Shown here: one piece after another, positions 1 through 7,788 of the stretch
Layout of the letters: every line of letters starts with the position of its first letter
How positions within the stretch are numbered: position 1 is the stretch's first letter
Source of the DNA: Flammeovirga pacifica
GTDB taxonomy: Bacteria > Bacteroidota > Bacteroidia > Cytophagales > Flammeovirgaceae
Assembly: GCF_000807855.2 (NCBI RefSeq)
Contig: NZ_JRYR02000001.1
Location: 243,982-307,981 of the forward strand
Direction of reading: 5' to 3'
Length of the DNA: 64,000 nucleotides
Made by a program: the position numbers and the translations under genes
The notes under the pieces: model-generated
Databases searched by the model: none
The model's input: only the letters and a program-made list of their open reading frames with translations
What the model was told of the DNA's origin: nothing

Positions 1-429
1 GTTTTGACGAACGCATCAAGAAACTTCTAGAAGTGCAACGTGGATGGGTGAATTATTTTAAGCTAGGAAGCATCAAGTTGAAACTTAAAAAGTTAGACGA
101 ATGGCTTCGAAATAGGCTTCGTTACTGCATTTGGCACGACTGGAAGAAACCCGAACGTAAGCGTAAAAACTTAATCCGTTTAGGTATTCCTCAAGGTCAG
201 GCATATGCATGGAGTCGAACGCGAAAAGGTGGTTGGGCTGTAGCTCAAAGTCCTATTCTTAACACAACAATTACGTTGGGTAGGTTAAGACAAAGAGGTT
301 ACATTTCCATGATAGATATTTACACTAAGGCAACCGAAAAGTAGCCAACCGCCGTATACGAGACCCGTATGTACGGTGGTGTGAGAGGCTCTCCCTGTCA
401 GTTTTTACTGACGGGGCGGTCTACTCGAT
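1..429 (+). mobile_element. Group II intron, 3' part only
   Basis: The window opens inside a group II intron. After the maturase stop, 348-380 folds as a domain V hairpin: the arm ACCGCCGTA pairs with TACGGTGGT. Domain VI follows at about 382-426, with a strong inner stem (CCCTGTCAG with CTGACGGGG, the terminal pair being C-G) and a likely bulged branch-point A at 423. Group II introns usually end in AY a few bases after the branch point, which puts the 3' splice site near 429. The 5' end lies outside the window. It sits antisense to the glycosylase gene that follows. Known: domain V and VI architecture. Inference: the exact 3' boundary, to within about 2 bases. Confidence 0.85.
3..344 (+). 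CDS. Group II intron maturase (LtrA-like), C-terminal fragment
   Basis: This is the C-terminal end of an intron-encoded reverse transcriptase/maturase, which helps its own intron RNA splice and insert. Only the last ~113 residues are visible, in frame from base 3; the reading frame is already open at the window edge, so the GTG at 33 is not a real start. The sequence RGWVNYFKLG and the basic stretch RYCIWHDWKKPERKRK are typical of the maturase (GIIM, domain X) region. The end, GGWAVAQSPILNTTITLGRL, resembles the usual C-terminus of Bacteroidota LtrA-like proteins. The gene stops 4 bases before intron domain V, as expected for an ORF placed in domain IV. Reverse transcriptase motifs would lie upstream and cannot be assessed. 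Confidence 0.9.
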   Translation, partial: FDERIKKLLEVQRGWVNYFKLGSIKLKLKKLDEWLRNRLRYCIWHDWKKPERKRKNLIRLGIPQGQAYAWSRTRKGGWAVAQSPILNTTITLGRLRQRGYISMIDIYTKATEK

Positions 430-1004
430 TCCATTAAATATAAAAAGGCTATACTTTTATAAGGGTTCCATTTTTCTCCGACAGTTTTGAGCATTGTTTT
501 ACTTACTTTCAGTTCTTTGTTATAATACAGTTGATGAATGATATTCTTTAGATGGTAATCATCATAAGGAAGTATATTAGGTCGGTGTAAAGTATAGATT
601 AAAATCATATCGATGGACCAGGTACCGATACCTTTTATTGATGATAAAGCTGATTTAACTTCTTCATCTGATAATTGTTCCCAATGATGGTTATTTTCAG
701 AGAAGTAATCTATCACATGTTGAATTGTTTCAAATTTTCTCGATGATAGCTTTATTTGACTTAATGAGTGTTTTTCGAATTGGTCAAAATTGTCTAATGA
801 TAAAAAACGAATATCAGCTTTGGCGAGTAGGTTTTTAAAGATATTTTTAGTGCTCCTGTAGTGTATTTGTTGTTCAATAACGCAGCTTATTAAATCGTGT
901 AATACGTTTTTAGTACTTTCCATTTGAAAGGGGAAAGTACTTGAGATAGTTGTATATAATACAGGATCTTGTTTTTTAAAATGATTTATTTCGTCAGTAT
1001 ACAT
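405..1004 (-). CDS. AlkA-like DNA-3-methyladenine glycosylase, 3' end altered by intron
   Basis: A base-excision-repair glycosylase of the HhH-GPD superfamily, which removes alkylated bases such as 3-methyladenine. The helix-hairpin-helix is at about residues 119-131 (SSIKGIGTWSID) and is followed by PYDDYHLKN, where Asp149 aligns with the catalytic Asp of AlkA. At 199 residues it matches the short bacterial AlkA2-like form. The last codons are odd: a group II intron in the opposite orientation ends near 429, so residues up to YLME are native while the final SSRPPRQ and the stop codon come from intron DNA. The catalytic core and the usual C-terminal helix (WNPYKSIAFLYL) are intact, so the protein may still work. 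An antisense intron cannot splice from this gene's mRNA. Confidence 0.85.
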   Translation of the reverse strand: MYTDEINHFKKQDPVLYTTISSTFPFQMESTKNVLHDLISCVIEQQIHYRSTKNIFKNLLAKADIRFLSLDNFDQFEKHSLSQIKLSSRKFETIQHVIDYFSENNHHWEQLSDEEVKSALSSIKGIGTWSIDMILIYTLHRPNILPYDDYHLKNIIHQLYYNKELKVSKTMLKTVGEKWNPYKSIAFLYLMESSRPPRQ

Positions 1005-1035
1005 ATTTTAAAAAACTAAATCACTTTAGAAAAGT

Positions 1036-1076
1036 TCAAAAAAAATAGCTACAATTTGATGTTGTAGCTATTTTTA
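1036..1076 (-). terminator. Rho-independent terminator of the LpxL-like gene
   Basis: The arms at 1041-1054 and 1062-1075 (AAAAATAGCTACAA with TTGTAGCTATTTTT) pair perfectly around a 7-base loop. On the minus strand the stem ends in a T run just after the stop codon at 1089. Confidence 0.8.
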
Positions 1077-1088
1077 AAGTATCTATTT

Positions 1089-1976
1089 TTAGAATGAAGG
1101 AGGTAATACAACTTCATCTTCATTTCTTTTACGTTTCCATCTTTTATGTGTCCATAACCAATACTGAGGGTTTTCCTGAATCACTTTTTCAAGATATCTA
1201 TTATGACGTTCTGTAATAGCACCATGTTCCTCGTTCAAAGGATCTTCTGTGACAACATCAAATGTAAGTTTGTAATACCCGCGTTTAACTTTGATGGTTT
1301 TAGTAAATATAACCACCATATCAAGTTCTTTTGCAAATTTTTCAGGACCAAAAAAACAAGCAGTTTCTTGATTAAGGAATTCAGTCCATATAACATTTTT
1401 ACTGTAAGTAGGAGATTGATCTGCTCCAAATATTACAGCAATTGGATTATCATGTTTTTCAGCAAAGAAAGCTTTTGCATCATGTTTTTCTATAAACTCA
1501 GTACCAAATTGACTTCTTGATTCTTTCATTTTAGTATTGAAGAAATCATTAGAAAGTTTTGAATATAAAGCATGAACTGTTCTTCCTACAGCTCTTGTTG
1601 CTGATGTTGCTGCAAACTCAAAGTTATTGAAATGTGTACCAATAACGCAGATGTGACGGTCTTTATATTTATCTATTAAACCATTATCATCGTATTCAAT
1701 ATGTTCGAAGAATTCCTTTTCGGTAATACTGTATACTTTGAACGATTCAACAATTAAATCACAAAGATGAGCGTAGAATTTTTTCTCAATATCTTTTATT
1801 TCTTTATCTGTTTTTTCGGGAAAAGAATTTTTCAAATTGCTCCTAACAACACTAACTCTGTATCCTAATAATCTATATAAAACAAGGTATAGAAAATCAG
1901 AAAATAGATATAAAATCTTAAATGGGAGTAATGTAATCGGCTTTATGAATAATGTGTATAATATTTTTGTTATCAT
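1089..1976 (-). CDS. LpxL/HtrB-type lipid A acyltransferase
   Basis: A membrane-bound lysophospholipid-acyltransferase-family enzyme expected to add a secondary acyl chain to lipid A (or an aminoacyl lipid) at the inner membrane. The N-terminus is hydrophobic (LFIKPITLLPFKILYLFSDFLYLVLYRLLGYR), followed by NLKNSFPEKTDKE, which is typical of Bacteroidota LpxL proteins. The catalytic HX4E motif is visible as HFNNFE. The C-terminus PQYWLWTHKRWKRKR matches the family's WLWxHxRWK ending. I prefer the start at 1976 (MITKILY) because family members begin just before this hydrophobic segment; the frame is open to 2069, which would add 31 poorly conserved residues. It is a single gene with its own terminator. 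Confidence 0.88.
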   Translation of the reverse strand: MITKILYTLFIKPITLLPFKILYLFSDFLYLVLYRLLGYRVSVVRSNLKNSFPEKTDKEIKDIEKKFYAHLCDLIVESFKVYSITEKEFFEHIEYDDNGLIDKYKDRHICVIGTHFNNFEFAATSATRAVGRTVHALYSKLSNDFFNTKMKESRSQFGTEFIEKHDAKAFFAEKHDNPIAVIFGADQSPTYSKNVIWTEFLNQETACFFGPEKFAKELDMVVIFTKTIKVKRGYYKLTFDVVTEDPLNEEHGAITERHNRYLEKVIQENPQYWLWTHKRWKRKRNEDEVVLPPSF

Positions 1977-2239
1977 TCTAAAGTTTAAATATTTTAACTG
2001 TAATCGTCTATTCAAAACAAGTTGAAAGTTAATGAATAATATTGGTATCATTCCTTTTTCTTTCAACATTTACTATATACTAACGTAAAAACATATTTGA
2101 GTAATGATAAATCTCACTAATATATGATAATGTATTAAGATGATTTTTCAAGAAAGTCGTTTAACTTTATAGTACAAACCATAGGAATGAGATTTTACTA
2201 CAAATCCCATTATATTATTTATCTTATTAAATCTACAAA

Positions 2240-3136
2240 ATGACAAATTATCAATTAGGTATCTTTAATGAAGAAGGGAATATTTTTAATGTTTCAGAAT
2301 TCGAAGTTACTTCATCAGATGTATCTACTATAAAGAAAGCGATTAGAAAAGCAGTTAAGCCAGTAGATGAAACTATTGAGATTGTGGTTTCATTTGGTAA
2401 AACATTACTTGAAAAAATATCACCTAATCATCTTCCAGATAAATTAAAATCTTTTGAGACGATAAAGGGTAAAAATGGTCATGAGATGCCATCAAATCAA
2501 TCAGATTTATATTTTAGAATTATTGGTGGAGATGCATCATTGGTTCTTGATCAGACAATAAAAATACAAGAGGCATTGGATGGGATTTCTGAAGTTGTAC
2601 TTTCAGAAAATGGTTTTAAATATAAAGATTGCAGGGATTTGACTGGTTTTGTTGATGGTTCTGCTAATCCAAAAGAAGAAAAAAAATATTTAGCTGCACT
2701 AATTCCCGAAGGTGAAAAAGGGGAAGGAGGAACATATGTATTTCATCAAAAATGGATACATAATCTTCAGAAATTTAATGAATTACCAGTAGGTGTTCAA
2801 GAGAAAGTAATTGGTAGAACAAAAGTAGATTCTATTGAACTTGAAGGTGATGACATGCCTGTAGATTCTCATGTGTCAAGAACTGATGCTAAACATGATG
2901 GTGTTGCAATGAAGATTTGGAGAAGATCTTTTCCGTTTGGTTCTGCTAAAGAAAAAGGATTAATGTTCATTACCTATACTTGTGATCCGTTTAGAGTAGA
3001 TATTCAATTAGATAGAATGTTAGGTAATACTGAAGATGGACATTCAGATCAAATAATGAATTATTCTACTGCTGTTTCAGGAGCTTATTCATTTGCTCCC
3101 TCTACTTTAGAATTAGCAACAATTTTGGAAGACTAG
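2240..3136 (+). CDS. Dyp-type heme peroxidase (YfeX-like)
   Basis: A dye-decolourising-type peroxidase that uses heme and hydrogen peroxide. The family signature GXXDG is GFVDG at residues 136-140, Asp139 being the distal catalytic residue. The proximal heme ligand is His211 in PVDSHVSRTD, and a distal Arg is available in IWRRSFPFG (residues 226-234). The length of 298 residues is usual for the YfeX-like subclass. There is no signal peptide, so it is probably cytoplasmic, and no encapsulin gene lies beside it. It is a single transcription unit closed by a hairpin at 3159-3189. Its physiological substrate cannot be read from sequence. Confidence 0.93.
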   Translation: MTNYQLGIFNEEGNIFNVSEFEVTSSDVSTIKKAIRKAVKPVDETIEIVVSFGKTLLEKISPNHLPDKLKSFETIKGKNGHEMPSNQSDLYFRIIGGDASLVLDQTIKIQEALDGISEVVLSENGFKYKDCRDLTGFVDGSANPKEEKKYLAALIPEGEKGEGGTYVFHQKWIHNLQKFNELPVGVQEKVIGRTKVDSIELEGDDMPVDSHVSRTDAKHDGVAMKIWRRSFPFGSAKEKGLMFITYTCDPFRVDIQLDRMLGNTEDGHSDQIMNYSTAVSGAYSFAPSTLELATILED

Positions 3137-3158
3137 AAAAACAATAATTTATATATGG

Positions 3159-3189
3159 GGCAGTAGGTGTACATCTACTGCCTTTTTTT
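3159..3189 (+). terminator. Terminator of the Dyp peroxidase gene
   Basis: GGCAGTAG (3159-3166) pairs with CTACTGCC (3175-3182) and is followed by seven T. The T run overlaps the stop codon of the convergent acetyltransferase gene. Confidence 0.85.
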
Positions 3190-3727
3190 ATATACTTTTT
3201 ATTACTCTACAAGGGTTTCCCACTGCAACGGAATTACTCGGTATATCTTTAGTCACCACGCTTCCTGCTCCGATGGTAACATTATCTCCAATATTAACTC
3301 CAGGTACAATTACTACATTTCCACCAATCCATACTTTATTACCTATCGTGATTGGTTTTCCAAACTCTACACCAGCACTTCTTTCCTCAGGGTCAATGGG
3401 GTGACCTGCTGTTGCAATCAACACATTGGGAGCAATAAATACGTGGTCTCCAATGGTCACTGGAGCAACATCAAGGATAGTGAGATTAAAATTGCTATAA
3501 AAGTGTTTACCTATTTTAATATTATAACCATAATCACATCGGAAAGGAGCTTCAATATGTGCACCAAATTTATTTCTAAAAAGTTCGTCTAATACTTCTA
3601 CTTTAAGATCTACAGGGGAGGAATTGTATTCATGAAATAATCGTTTAGCTGTTTTTCTGTCTTCTACAAGAGATATATCATCTGCGTTATAGGGAAACCC
3701 CTTTATCATTTTTTCTCTTTCAGTCAT
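3188..3727 (-). CDS. Maltose/galactoside O-acetyltransferase family (hexapeptide repeat)
   Basis: An acetyl-CoA-dependent sugar O-acetyltransferase of the Maa/LacA/NodL type. The N-terminal Mac domain is present (MIKGFPYNADDISLVEDRKTA, about residues 8-28), then a left-handed beta-helix of hexapeptide repeats (VTIGDHVFIAPNV, ITIGNKVWIGGNV, VNIGDNVTIGAGS). The catalytic His is in ATAGHPIDPEERSAG. The length of 179 residues is slightly short but complete, ending with the usual SVAVGNPCRVIK. Such enzymes detoxify or modify non-metabolised sugars; the true acceptor is unknown. It converges on the peroxidase gene and is divergent from the lipoprotein gene at 3895. Confidence 0.9.
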   Translation of the reverse strand: MTEREKMIKGFPYNADDISLVEDRKTAKRLFHEYNSSPVDLKVEVLDELFRNKFGAHIEAPFRCDYGYNIKIGKHFYSNFNLTILDVAPVTIGDHVFIAPNVLIATAGHPIDPEERSAGVEFGKPITIGNKVWIGGNVVIVPGVNIGDNVTIGAGSVVTKDIPSNSVAVGNPCRVIKSI

Positions 3728-3894
3728 ATTCCATATTAATGTTTGTGCCTAAACTAAATGTAAAACATTTGATTAATAGATAGTTAAGTAATGGCATATT
3801 TTAATAATACTTAACACTATATTATAAATGAATATATACTCATCCATTAATTGTTAAAATCTCGTAAAAACAGTTACAATAAAAGATTATAACA

Positions 3895-4833
3895 ATGAAA
3901 ATTACTAAAATATTTACAATTGCAGCTTTAGCAACAATCATCTTCAGTTGTGAAAATACAGATAAATTAGAACCAGAAAATAGAACTCCTCAAGTAGAAA
4001 ATCCTGAACATCAACATACACCTGATAATTCAGACCATCAATTTGAAAAAGTGACAGTTGGTAAACCAACAGTTGAGGATTCAAAATCAATACAATTAGT
4101 AGAAGGAAACTCATTTACACCTACAAGACCATTAAATGATGTTACTGTAAGTGGTACTAAAATATATGCTGTAGATGGAACTGCATTTGATAATAAAGTA
4201 GTTGCGATAGATCTTGAGAATGGTAACATAACATCATCTTTTAAAGCTGGTAATTATGCAACATTAAGTTATAATCCTTCTGGATTGGTTGTCGTAGAAG
4301 CAGGAGAAAGTATGATTGAATTAGGTTTAAACGGTGAGGGTGAAATCACAAATGAGATATATAAAAAGGAAAATCCATATGGATCTATGTTCGTTAACTA
4401 TGTTCTAGTGGATGGAAGTGATACTTATTGGTTTGATCCTTCTGATCATATTCGAAAATATGCATTTAATAATGGGAATTTGACTGAAGATGGCACTTTG
4501 GATTTTGAATTAGGATTTGGAATGAATGCGACTCAAGATGCAGATTTTATTTACGCTTATTCAGGTGGTAAAATAGCTGTTGTAAGTAAATCTTCTGGTA
4601 AAGTAGAAAACACTATCGAAAATTTAACTGGAAAAGTAACGTTAGCTGTTAATGATAATTATTTAGTAGTAGGTAATAAAGATCAAAGTACCGTTAAAGT
4701 TTATCATAAAACGACTTTAAAAGAAATGGCCTCTGTAACTGTCAATCAAGTATATGATGTAGGAGTAAGTGATACAAAAGTGGTCGCTTATTCTAAAACA
4801 GAAAATAAAGTGACAGTATTTGATATACAATAA
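3895..4833 (+). CDS. Lipoprotein with beta-propeller-like fold, function unknown
   Basis: A predicted surface or periplasmic lipoprotein. The signal peptide MKITKIFTIAALATIIFSC ends in a lipobox with Cys19, followed by an acidic, proline-rich linker (residues 20-55). The rest is rich in short beta-strands with repeating blade-like units: VSGTKIYAVDGTAFDNKVVAIDLENG near residue 85 and SDTKVVAYSKTENKVTVFDIQ at the C-terminus, as in YncE/six- or seven-bladed propellers. I see no catalytic motif. It is a single gene with its own terminator, and no partner is suggested by its neighbours. Confidence 0.75.
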   Translation: MKITKIFTIAALATIIFSCENTDKLEPENRTPQVENPEHQHTPDNSDHQFEKVTVGKPTVEDSKSIQLVEGNSFTPTRPLNDVTVSGTKIYAVDGTAFDNKVVAIDLENGNITSSFKAGNYATLSYNPSGLVVVEAGESMIELGLNGEGEITNEIYKKENPYGSMFVNYVLVDGSDTYWFDPSDHIRKYAFNNGNLTEDGTLDFELGFGMNATQDADFIYAYSGGKIAVVSKSSGKVENTIENLTGKVTLAVNDNYLVVGNKDQSTVKVYHKTTLKEMASVTVNQVYDVGVSDTKVVAYSKTENKVTVFDIQ

Positions 4834-4865
4834 GAAATTAATTTGTGCTGTACTATCGATTCTAA

Positions 4866-4897
4866 AGAAGCTAACATTTTTGTTAGCTTTCTTTTTA
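4866..4897 (+). terminator. Terminator after the 3895 lipoprotein gene
   Basis: AAGCTAAC (4868-4875) pairs with GTTAGCTT (4882-4889) around a T-rich loop and is followed by CTTTTT. Confidence 0.8.
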
Positions 4898-4934
4898 TGT
4901 GATATTTGTTACAATGTCCCTAAAATCAGTATTA

Positions 4935-4942
4935 TATATTTG
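4935..4942 (+). promoter_or_regulatory. Possible -7 element for the rhodanese gene
   Basis: TATATTTG matches the Bacteroidota -7 consensus TAnnTTTG, 23 bases before the ATG. The nearest TTG (4906-4908) is 26 bases upstream, somewhat further than usual, so only the -7 is convincing. Confidence 0.45.
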
Positions 4943-4965
4943 TATATCACTTAAATGATAGAAAC

Positions 4966-5229
4966 ATGAATTACAAAGAAATAATACAAAAAGGAGCAAC
5001 ATTAATTGATGTAAGGTCGGTAATGGAGTTTGAGGAAGGACATATTGAAAATGCGATTAATATTCCTGTAAATGATATTCAATCTAGAATGAATGAGGTG
5101 AAAAATAGTACGACCCCAATAGTACTTTGTTGTTTATCTGGTGGTAGAGCAGGAGTTGCTCAAGCTTTAATACAAGCAGCTGGGGTAAAAGAAGTATATA
5201 ACGCTGGTGGTTGGGAAAGTTTAAGATAA
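4966..5229 (+). CDS. Single-domain rhodanese-like protein
   Basis: A one-domain sulfurtransferase-fold protein of 87 residues. The CDC25-like N-terminal signature is LIDVRSVMEFEEGHIENAINIPV (residues 13-35), written here as one continuous family signature, of which the key residues are the Asp-Val-Arg and the Gly-His-Ile. The active loop is CLSGGR, giving a six-residue catalytic loop with the expected persulfide-carrying Cys, preceded by another Cys. The C-terminus (VYNAGGWESL) matches the family's GG-W end. It lacks a signal peptide, so it is probably cytoplasmic. It is a single gene followed by a terminator that also contains the next promoter. Its sulfur acceptor is unknown. Confidence 0.9.
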   Translation: MNYKEIIQKGATLIDVRSVMEFEEGHIENAINIPVNDIQSRMNEVKNSTTPIVLCCLSGGRAGVAQALIQAAGVKEVYNAGGWESLR

Positions 5230-5279
5230 ATGATAAAATAAAAATACAGAGAAAATTAGATAAACATCGAGATAGTGTT

Positions 5280-5313
5280 AAAGCATATGTTGGATTACAG
5301 CATGTGCTTTTTA
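5280..5313 (+). terminator. Terminator of the rhodanese gene
   Basis: AAAGCATATG (5280-5289) pairs with CATGTGCTTT (5301-5310), with one G-T pair, followed by a short T run. Confidence 0.65.
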
Positions 5314-5319
5314 TATTTG
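5290..5319 (+). promoter_or_regulatory. Consensus promoter of the MaoC-like gene
   Basis: TTG at 5290-5292, 19 bases, then TATATTTG at 5312-5319: a full match to the Flavobacterium/Bacteroides-type promoter (TTG, 17-23 bases, TAnnTTTG). The expected transcript start is near 5326, about 27 bases before the ATG. The -33 element lies in the loop of the preceding terminator. Confidence 0.6.
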
Positions 5320-5352
5320 TCGAATCATAACCAAGGATGAATTAACTAAATA

Positions 5353-6222
5353 ATGAATAATACTCGAATTATCTGGCAACAAAGAAAGATGATTGGTATG
5401 ATTACCAGAATCTTTTTTAAAACTATTTTTCCATTTTTAGAAAGAAAAAACAAAGGTGAAATTCCTACATTAGAGAGGAAATTAAAAACGCCTCCAAAAG
5501 GTTTAATAGATGCATATGTAAAATGGTCGGGCGGCGATCATTCTAAATATAAACAATCTATACCACCACATATGTTCAGTCAGTTTGCACTGCATTTGGG
5601 TATGTCGTTATTGTGTAAAGTTCCCTACAAAATATCTAAAATAATTAATCAAGGAGTGAATGTAAAAGTTCATGGCGATCTTTTGAGAAACAAAAATATA
5701 TTTGCTGAAACTAATATTATTGACCTATATGAAGAAAATGGTAGAGCTAGAGTAAAACAAAAAATGTATATAGGACATCAAAAGGGAGAAAATATTATTG
5801 AAATTACCTTGTACTCGGCTTTTATTATTGGAAGAAAGAAAAAATTGGATAGAACTCCAGAAGAATCTATTGAAATGGAGACAATCGGTCATTGGTCTGT
5901 AAATAAACAAGCAGGATTAGAGTTTGCCAAACTAACAGGTGATTTTAACCCTATTCATTGGGTAGATTTTATTGCCAAGAAAACTCCTTTTAAACAAACA
6001 ATACTACATGGTTTAGGTCAATTGGCTAAAACGTTTGAATTAATTGAACAAACAAAAGGTAAGGTTAAAGAAATTGAATTGAAATTTATTAAACCCGTGA
6101 AATTGTCTCAAAATAGGGTAGATGTTAAGATAGCATCACACCCTATTACTGATTCCCCTTGTAAACTTCAGTTATGTGATACAAAGGGCAAACAACTTTC
6201 TGTTGGTCATGTTTTATACTAA
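5353..6222 (+). CDS. MaoC-like hotdog-fold dehydratase/hydratase domain protein
   Basis: A probable acyl-thioester hydratase or dehydratase of the MaoC family. The C-terminal half (about residues 178-285) carries the hydratase-2 motif: FAKLTGDFNPIHWVDFIAKK then ILHGLGQ, with the catalytic Asp (GDFNPIH) and His in place. The N-terminal ~150 residues probably form a second, degenerate hotdog half, as in two-domain MaoC proteins. There is no signal peptide. It has its own promoter at 5290-5319 and its last 9 bases overlap the convergent acetyltransferase gene. The acyl substrate is unknown. Confidence 0.83.
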   Translation: MNNTRIIWQQRKMIGMITRIFFKTIFPFLERKNKGEIPTLERKLKTPPKGLIDAYVKWSGGDHSKYKQSIPPHMFSQFALHLGMSLLCKVPYKISKIINQGVNVKVHGDLLRNKNIFAETNIIDLYEENGRARVKQKMYIGHQKGENIIEITLYSAFIIGRKKKLDRTPEESIEMETIGHWSVNKQAGLEFAKLTGDFNPIHWVDFIAKKTPFKQTILHGLGQLAKTFELIEQTKGKVKEIELKFIKPVKLSQNRVDVKIASHPITDSPCKLQLCDTKGKQLSVGHVLY

Positions 6223-6756
6223 ATGGTAGACCCTTTTGTATAAAATGTCTTTTACCATTTCAAAGCCAGTATCTTCAATTTGAATAGGCCAAGACATTAA
6301 ATTCATAGGTACCGGACCACTTTCACTATTTATTGCAGGTTGTTCAAATTCATTTTGATTAAATTTAAAACCACATCTTTCATAAAAAGTAATTCTTTTT
6401 TTATTGATTTCAGAAGTAGGTTTTTCAACTTCTAAGACAATACAATAGTGTCTAAATTGTTGTGTAAAGAAATTTAAAAATCTTGTACCTAGGCCAGTGC
6501 CTCTCACAGAGTCAGCCATTGCATAATATTCTATATATATAAAGTTAGACAATTGTCTATAAGCAATTAAACCATAGAGTTTGTCGTCTTCATAAATACC
6601 ATGAAAGCTCAGTTCTCCTTCTTCTATAAGCTGGAGAATATCGTCTTTAGTTCTTTGTTCACTTAATGGGAAAGAATAGGAATAGATTTCCCATAGTTCT
6701 TGAAAGTTTCCTTCAGTTATCTGTATCATTTTCGTATTTTCTTTTAGAATAATCAA
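6214..6756 (-). CDS. GNAT family N-acetyltransferase
   Basis: A GCN5-related acetyltransferase, using acetyl-CoA to modify an unknown amine. The acetyl-CoA pyrophosphate loop is visible as VRGTGLGTR (the R-x-x-G-x-G motif A), preceded by the beta-strand IYIEYYAMAD, and followed by the typical KRITFYERCGFKFN of motif B. An internal start at Met10 (MIQITEGNF, base 6729) fits the fold better than Met1 and may be the real start. The C-terminal extension after residue 140 is not part of the core fold. Confidence 0.85.
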   Translation of the reverse strand: MIILKENTKMIQITEGNFQELWEIYSYSFPLSEQRTKDDILQLIEEGELSFHGIYEDDKLYGLIAYRQLSNFIYIEYYAMADSVRGTGLGTRFLNFFTQQFRHYCIVLEVEKPTSEINKKRITFYERCGFKFNQNEFEQPAINSESGPVPMNLMSWPIQIEDTGFEMVKDILYKRVYHLV

Positions 6757-6869
6757 TGTTACGATTATAAATCGTCATTGTTATTTTTGTTTAGCATTAG
6801 TCACTTTAATTTACAAAATTTCTCATCTAACTTACGGTTTTAATAAACATATTTTAAAGTAGAGTCTAT

Positions 6870-6877
6870 TATATTTG
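6870..6877 (+). promoter_or_regulatory. Possible -7 element for the TruA-like gene
   Basis: TATATTTG matches TAnnTTTG, 73 bases before the chosen ATG at 6950. I see no TTG at the proper upstream distance. Confidence 0.35.
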
Positions 6878-6949
6878 CATTATCAAATCTTTGAGACAAA
6901 GAAGGTAATGGTTAAATGATAACATTAATTGACTGGTGTTAAGCTAAAA

Positions 6950-7735
6950 ATGAAAAATAAAAGATATAATTATTTGATAGAAGTTCAGTATTGTGGTTAT
7001 AGGTTTCATGGTTGGATGGTACAACCTGGATTAAAAACAGTACAAGGTATGATTGATAGAACTATCAATTTTTTATTGGATGGAGAAGTGAAGTTTAAAA
7101 CCTTAGGAACATCAAGAACTGATACTTATGTTTCTGCTAATCATTCAGCATTTGAATTATTTGTATGGAAAAAGTTGGACGAAGAAGAGTTTCTTGAAAA
7201 TTTCAATAAAAATCTACCACAGGATATTAAAGCTTTGTCAATAAAAGAGGTTGATGATAAATTTAATATAATTCAAGATAGTAAAACTAAGGAATACCAA
7301 TACTTATTTACATTTGGAGAAAAGATACATCCGTTTTGTTCCCCATATATGATAAGTGTTGAGCATGATCTTGATCTGGAAATAATGAAAAAAGGTGCTA
7401 AGTTATACGAAGGCACACATTATTTTGGTAGATTCTGTAAACAACCAAAAGAAGGTGTTGATTTAATAAGGACTATTGATTACTGTGAAATAAAAGAAAA
7501 TACTGAAATTACTGCATCTTTCTTTCCTAAGAAATCATACATTCTATATGTACATGGAAAAGGTTTTATGAGAAATCAAGTGAGAATGATGATGGGAACT
7601 TTATTCTTGTTGGGTAGAGGGGAATTGACGTTAGAAGATATCCAAAAGGCATTACTCCCAAGTGATAACACAAAACAATTAGGATATGTTGCCCCTGCAT
7701 CTGCTTTAAATCTTTACAAAATCGAATTTGATTAA
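6950..7735 (+). CDS. TruA-family tRNA pseudouridine synthase (divergent paralog)
   Basis: A TruA-family enzyme, whose members make pseudouridine at tRNA positions 38-40. Recognisable parts are YNYLIEVQYCGYRFHGWMVQ at the N-terminus, the catalytic-Asp region SRTDTYVSA with Asp58, GTHYFGRFCK, and the C-terminal KGFMRNQVRMMMG. The Asp motif differs from the usual GRTDAGVHA: Gly is Ser, and AGVH is TYVS. Bacteroidota often have a second TruA-like protein, so this may be a paralog with a different target. I start at the ATG at 6950 (MKNKRYNY); an in-frame TTG at 6929 would add 7 residues. Confidence 0.85.
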   Translation: MKNKRYNYLIEVQYCGYRFHGWMVQPGLKTVQGMIDRTINFLLDGEVKFKTLGTSRTDTYVSANHSAFELFVWKKLDEEEFLENFNKNLPQDIKALSIKEVDDKFNIIQDSKTKEYQYLFTFGEKIHPFCSPYMISVEHDLDLEIMKKGAKLYEGTHYFGRFCKQPKEGVDLIRTIDYCEIKENTEITASFFPKKSYILYVHGKGFMRNQVRMMMGTLFLLGRGELTLEDIQKALLPSDNTKQLGYVAPASALNLYKIEFD

Positions 7736-7757
7736 ATTTAAAAATGATATAAAATAA

Positions 7758-7788
7758 AAAAAGTTACCGGCATGGCTGGTAACTTTTT
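7758..7788 (+). terminator. Terminator of the TruA-like gene
   Basis: AAAGTTACC pairs with GGTAACTTT around GGCATGGCT-type loop sequence, followed by TTT. Confidence 0.75.

Noticed and set aside
348-428. The imperfect hairpins with GC-rich arms might be an integron attC site or a terminator of the glycosylase gene.
   Set aside because: They fit group II intron domain V and VI exactly, follow a maturase gene by 4 bases and have a branch-point A; no integrase or cassette array is visible.
3167-3592. A 141-codon plus-strand ORF over the acetyltransferase gene.
   Set aside because: Its translation is low-complexity and unrelated to any family, and it lies wholly over a well-recognised gene on the other strand.
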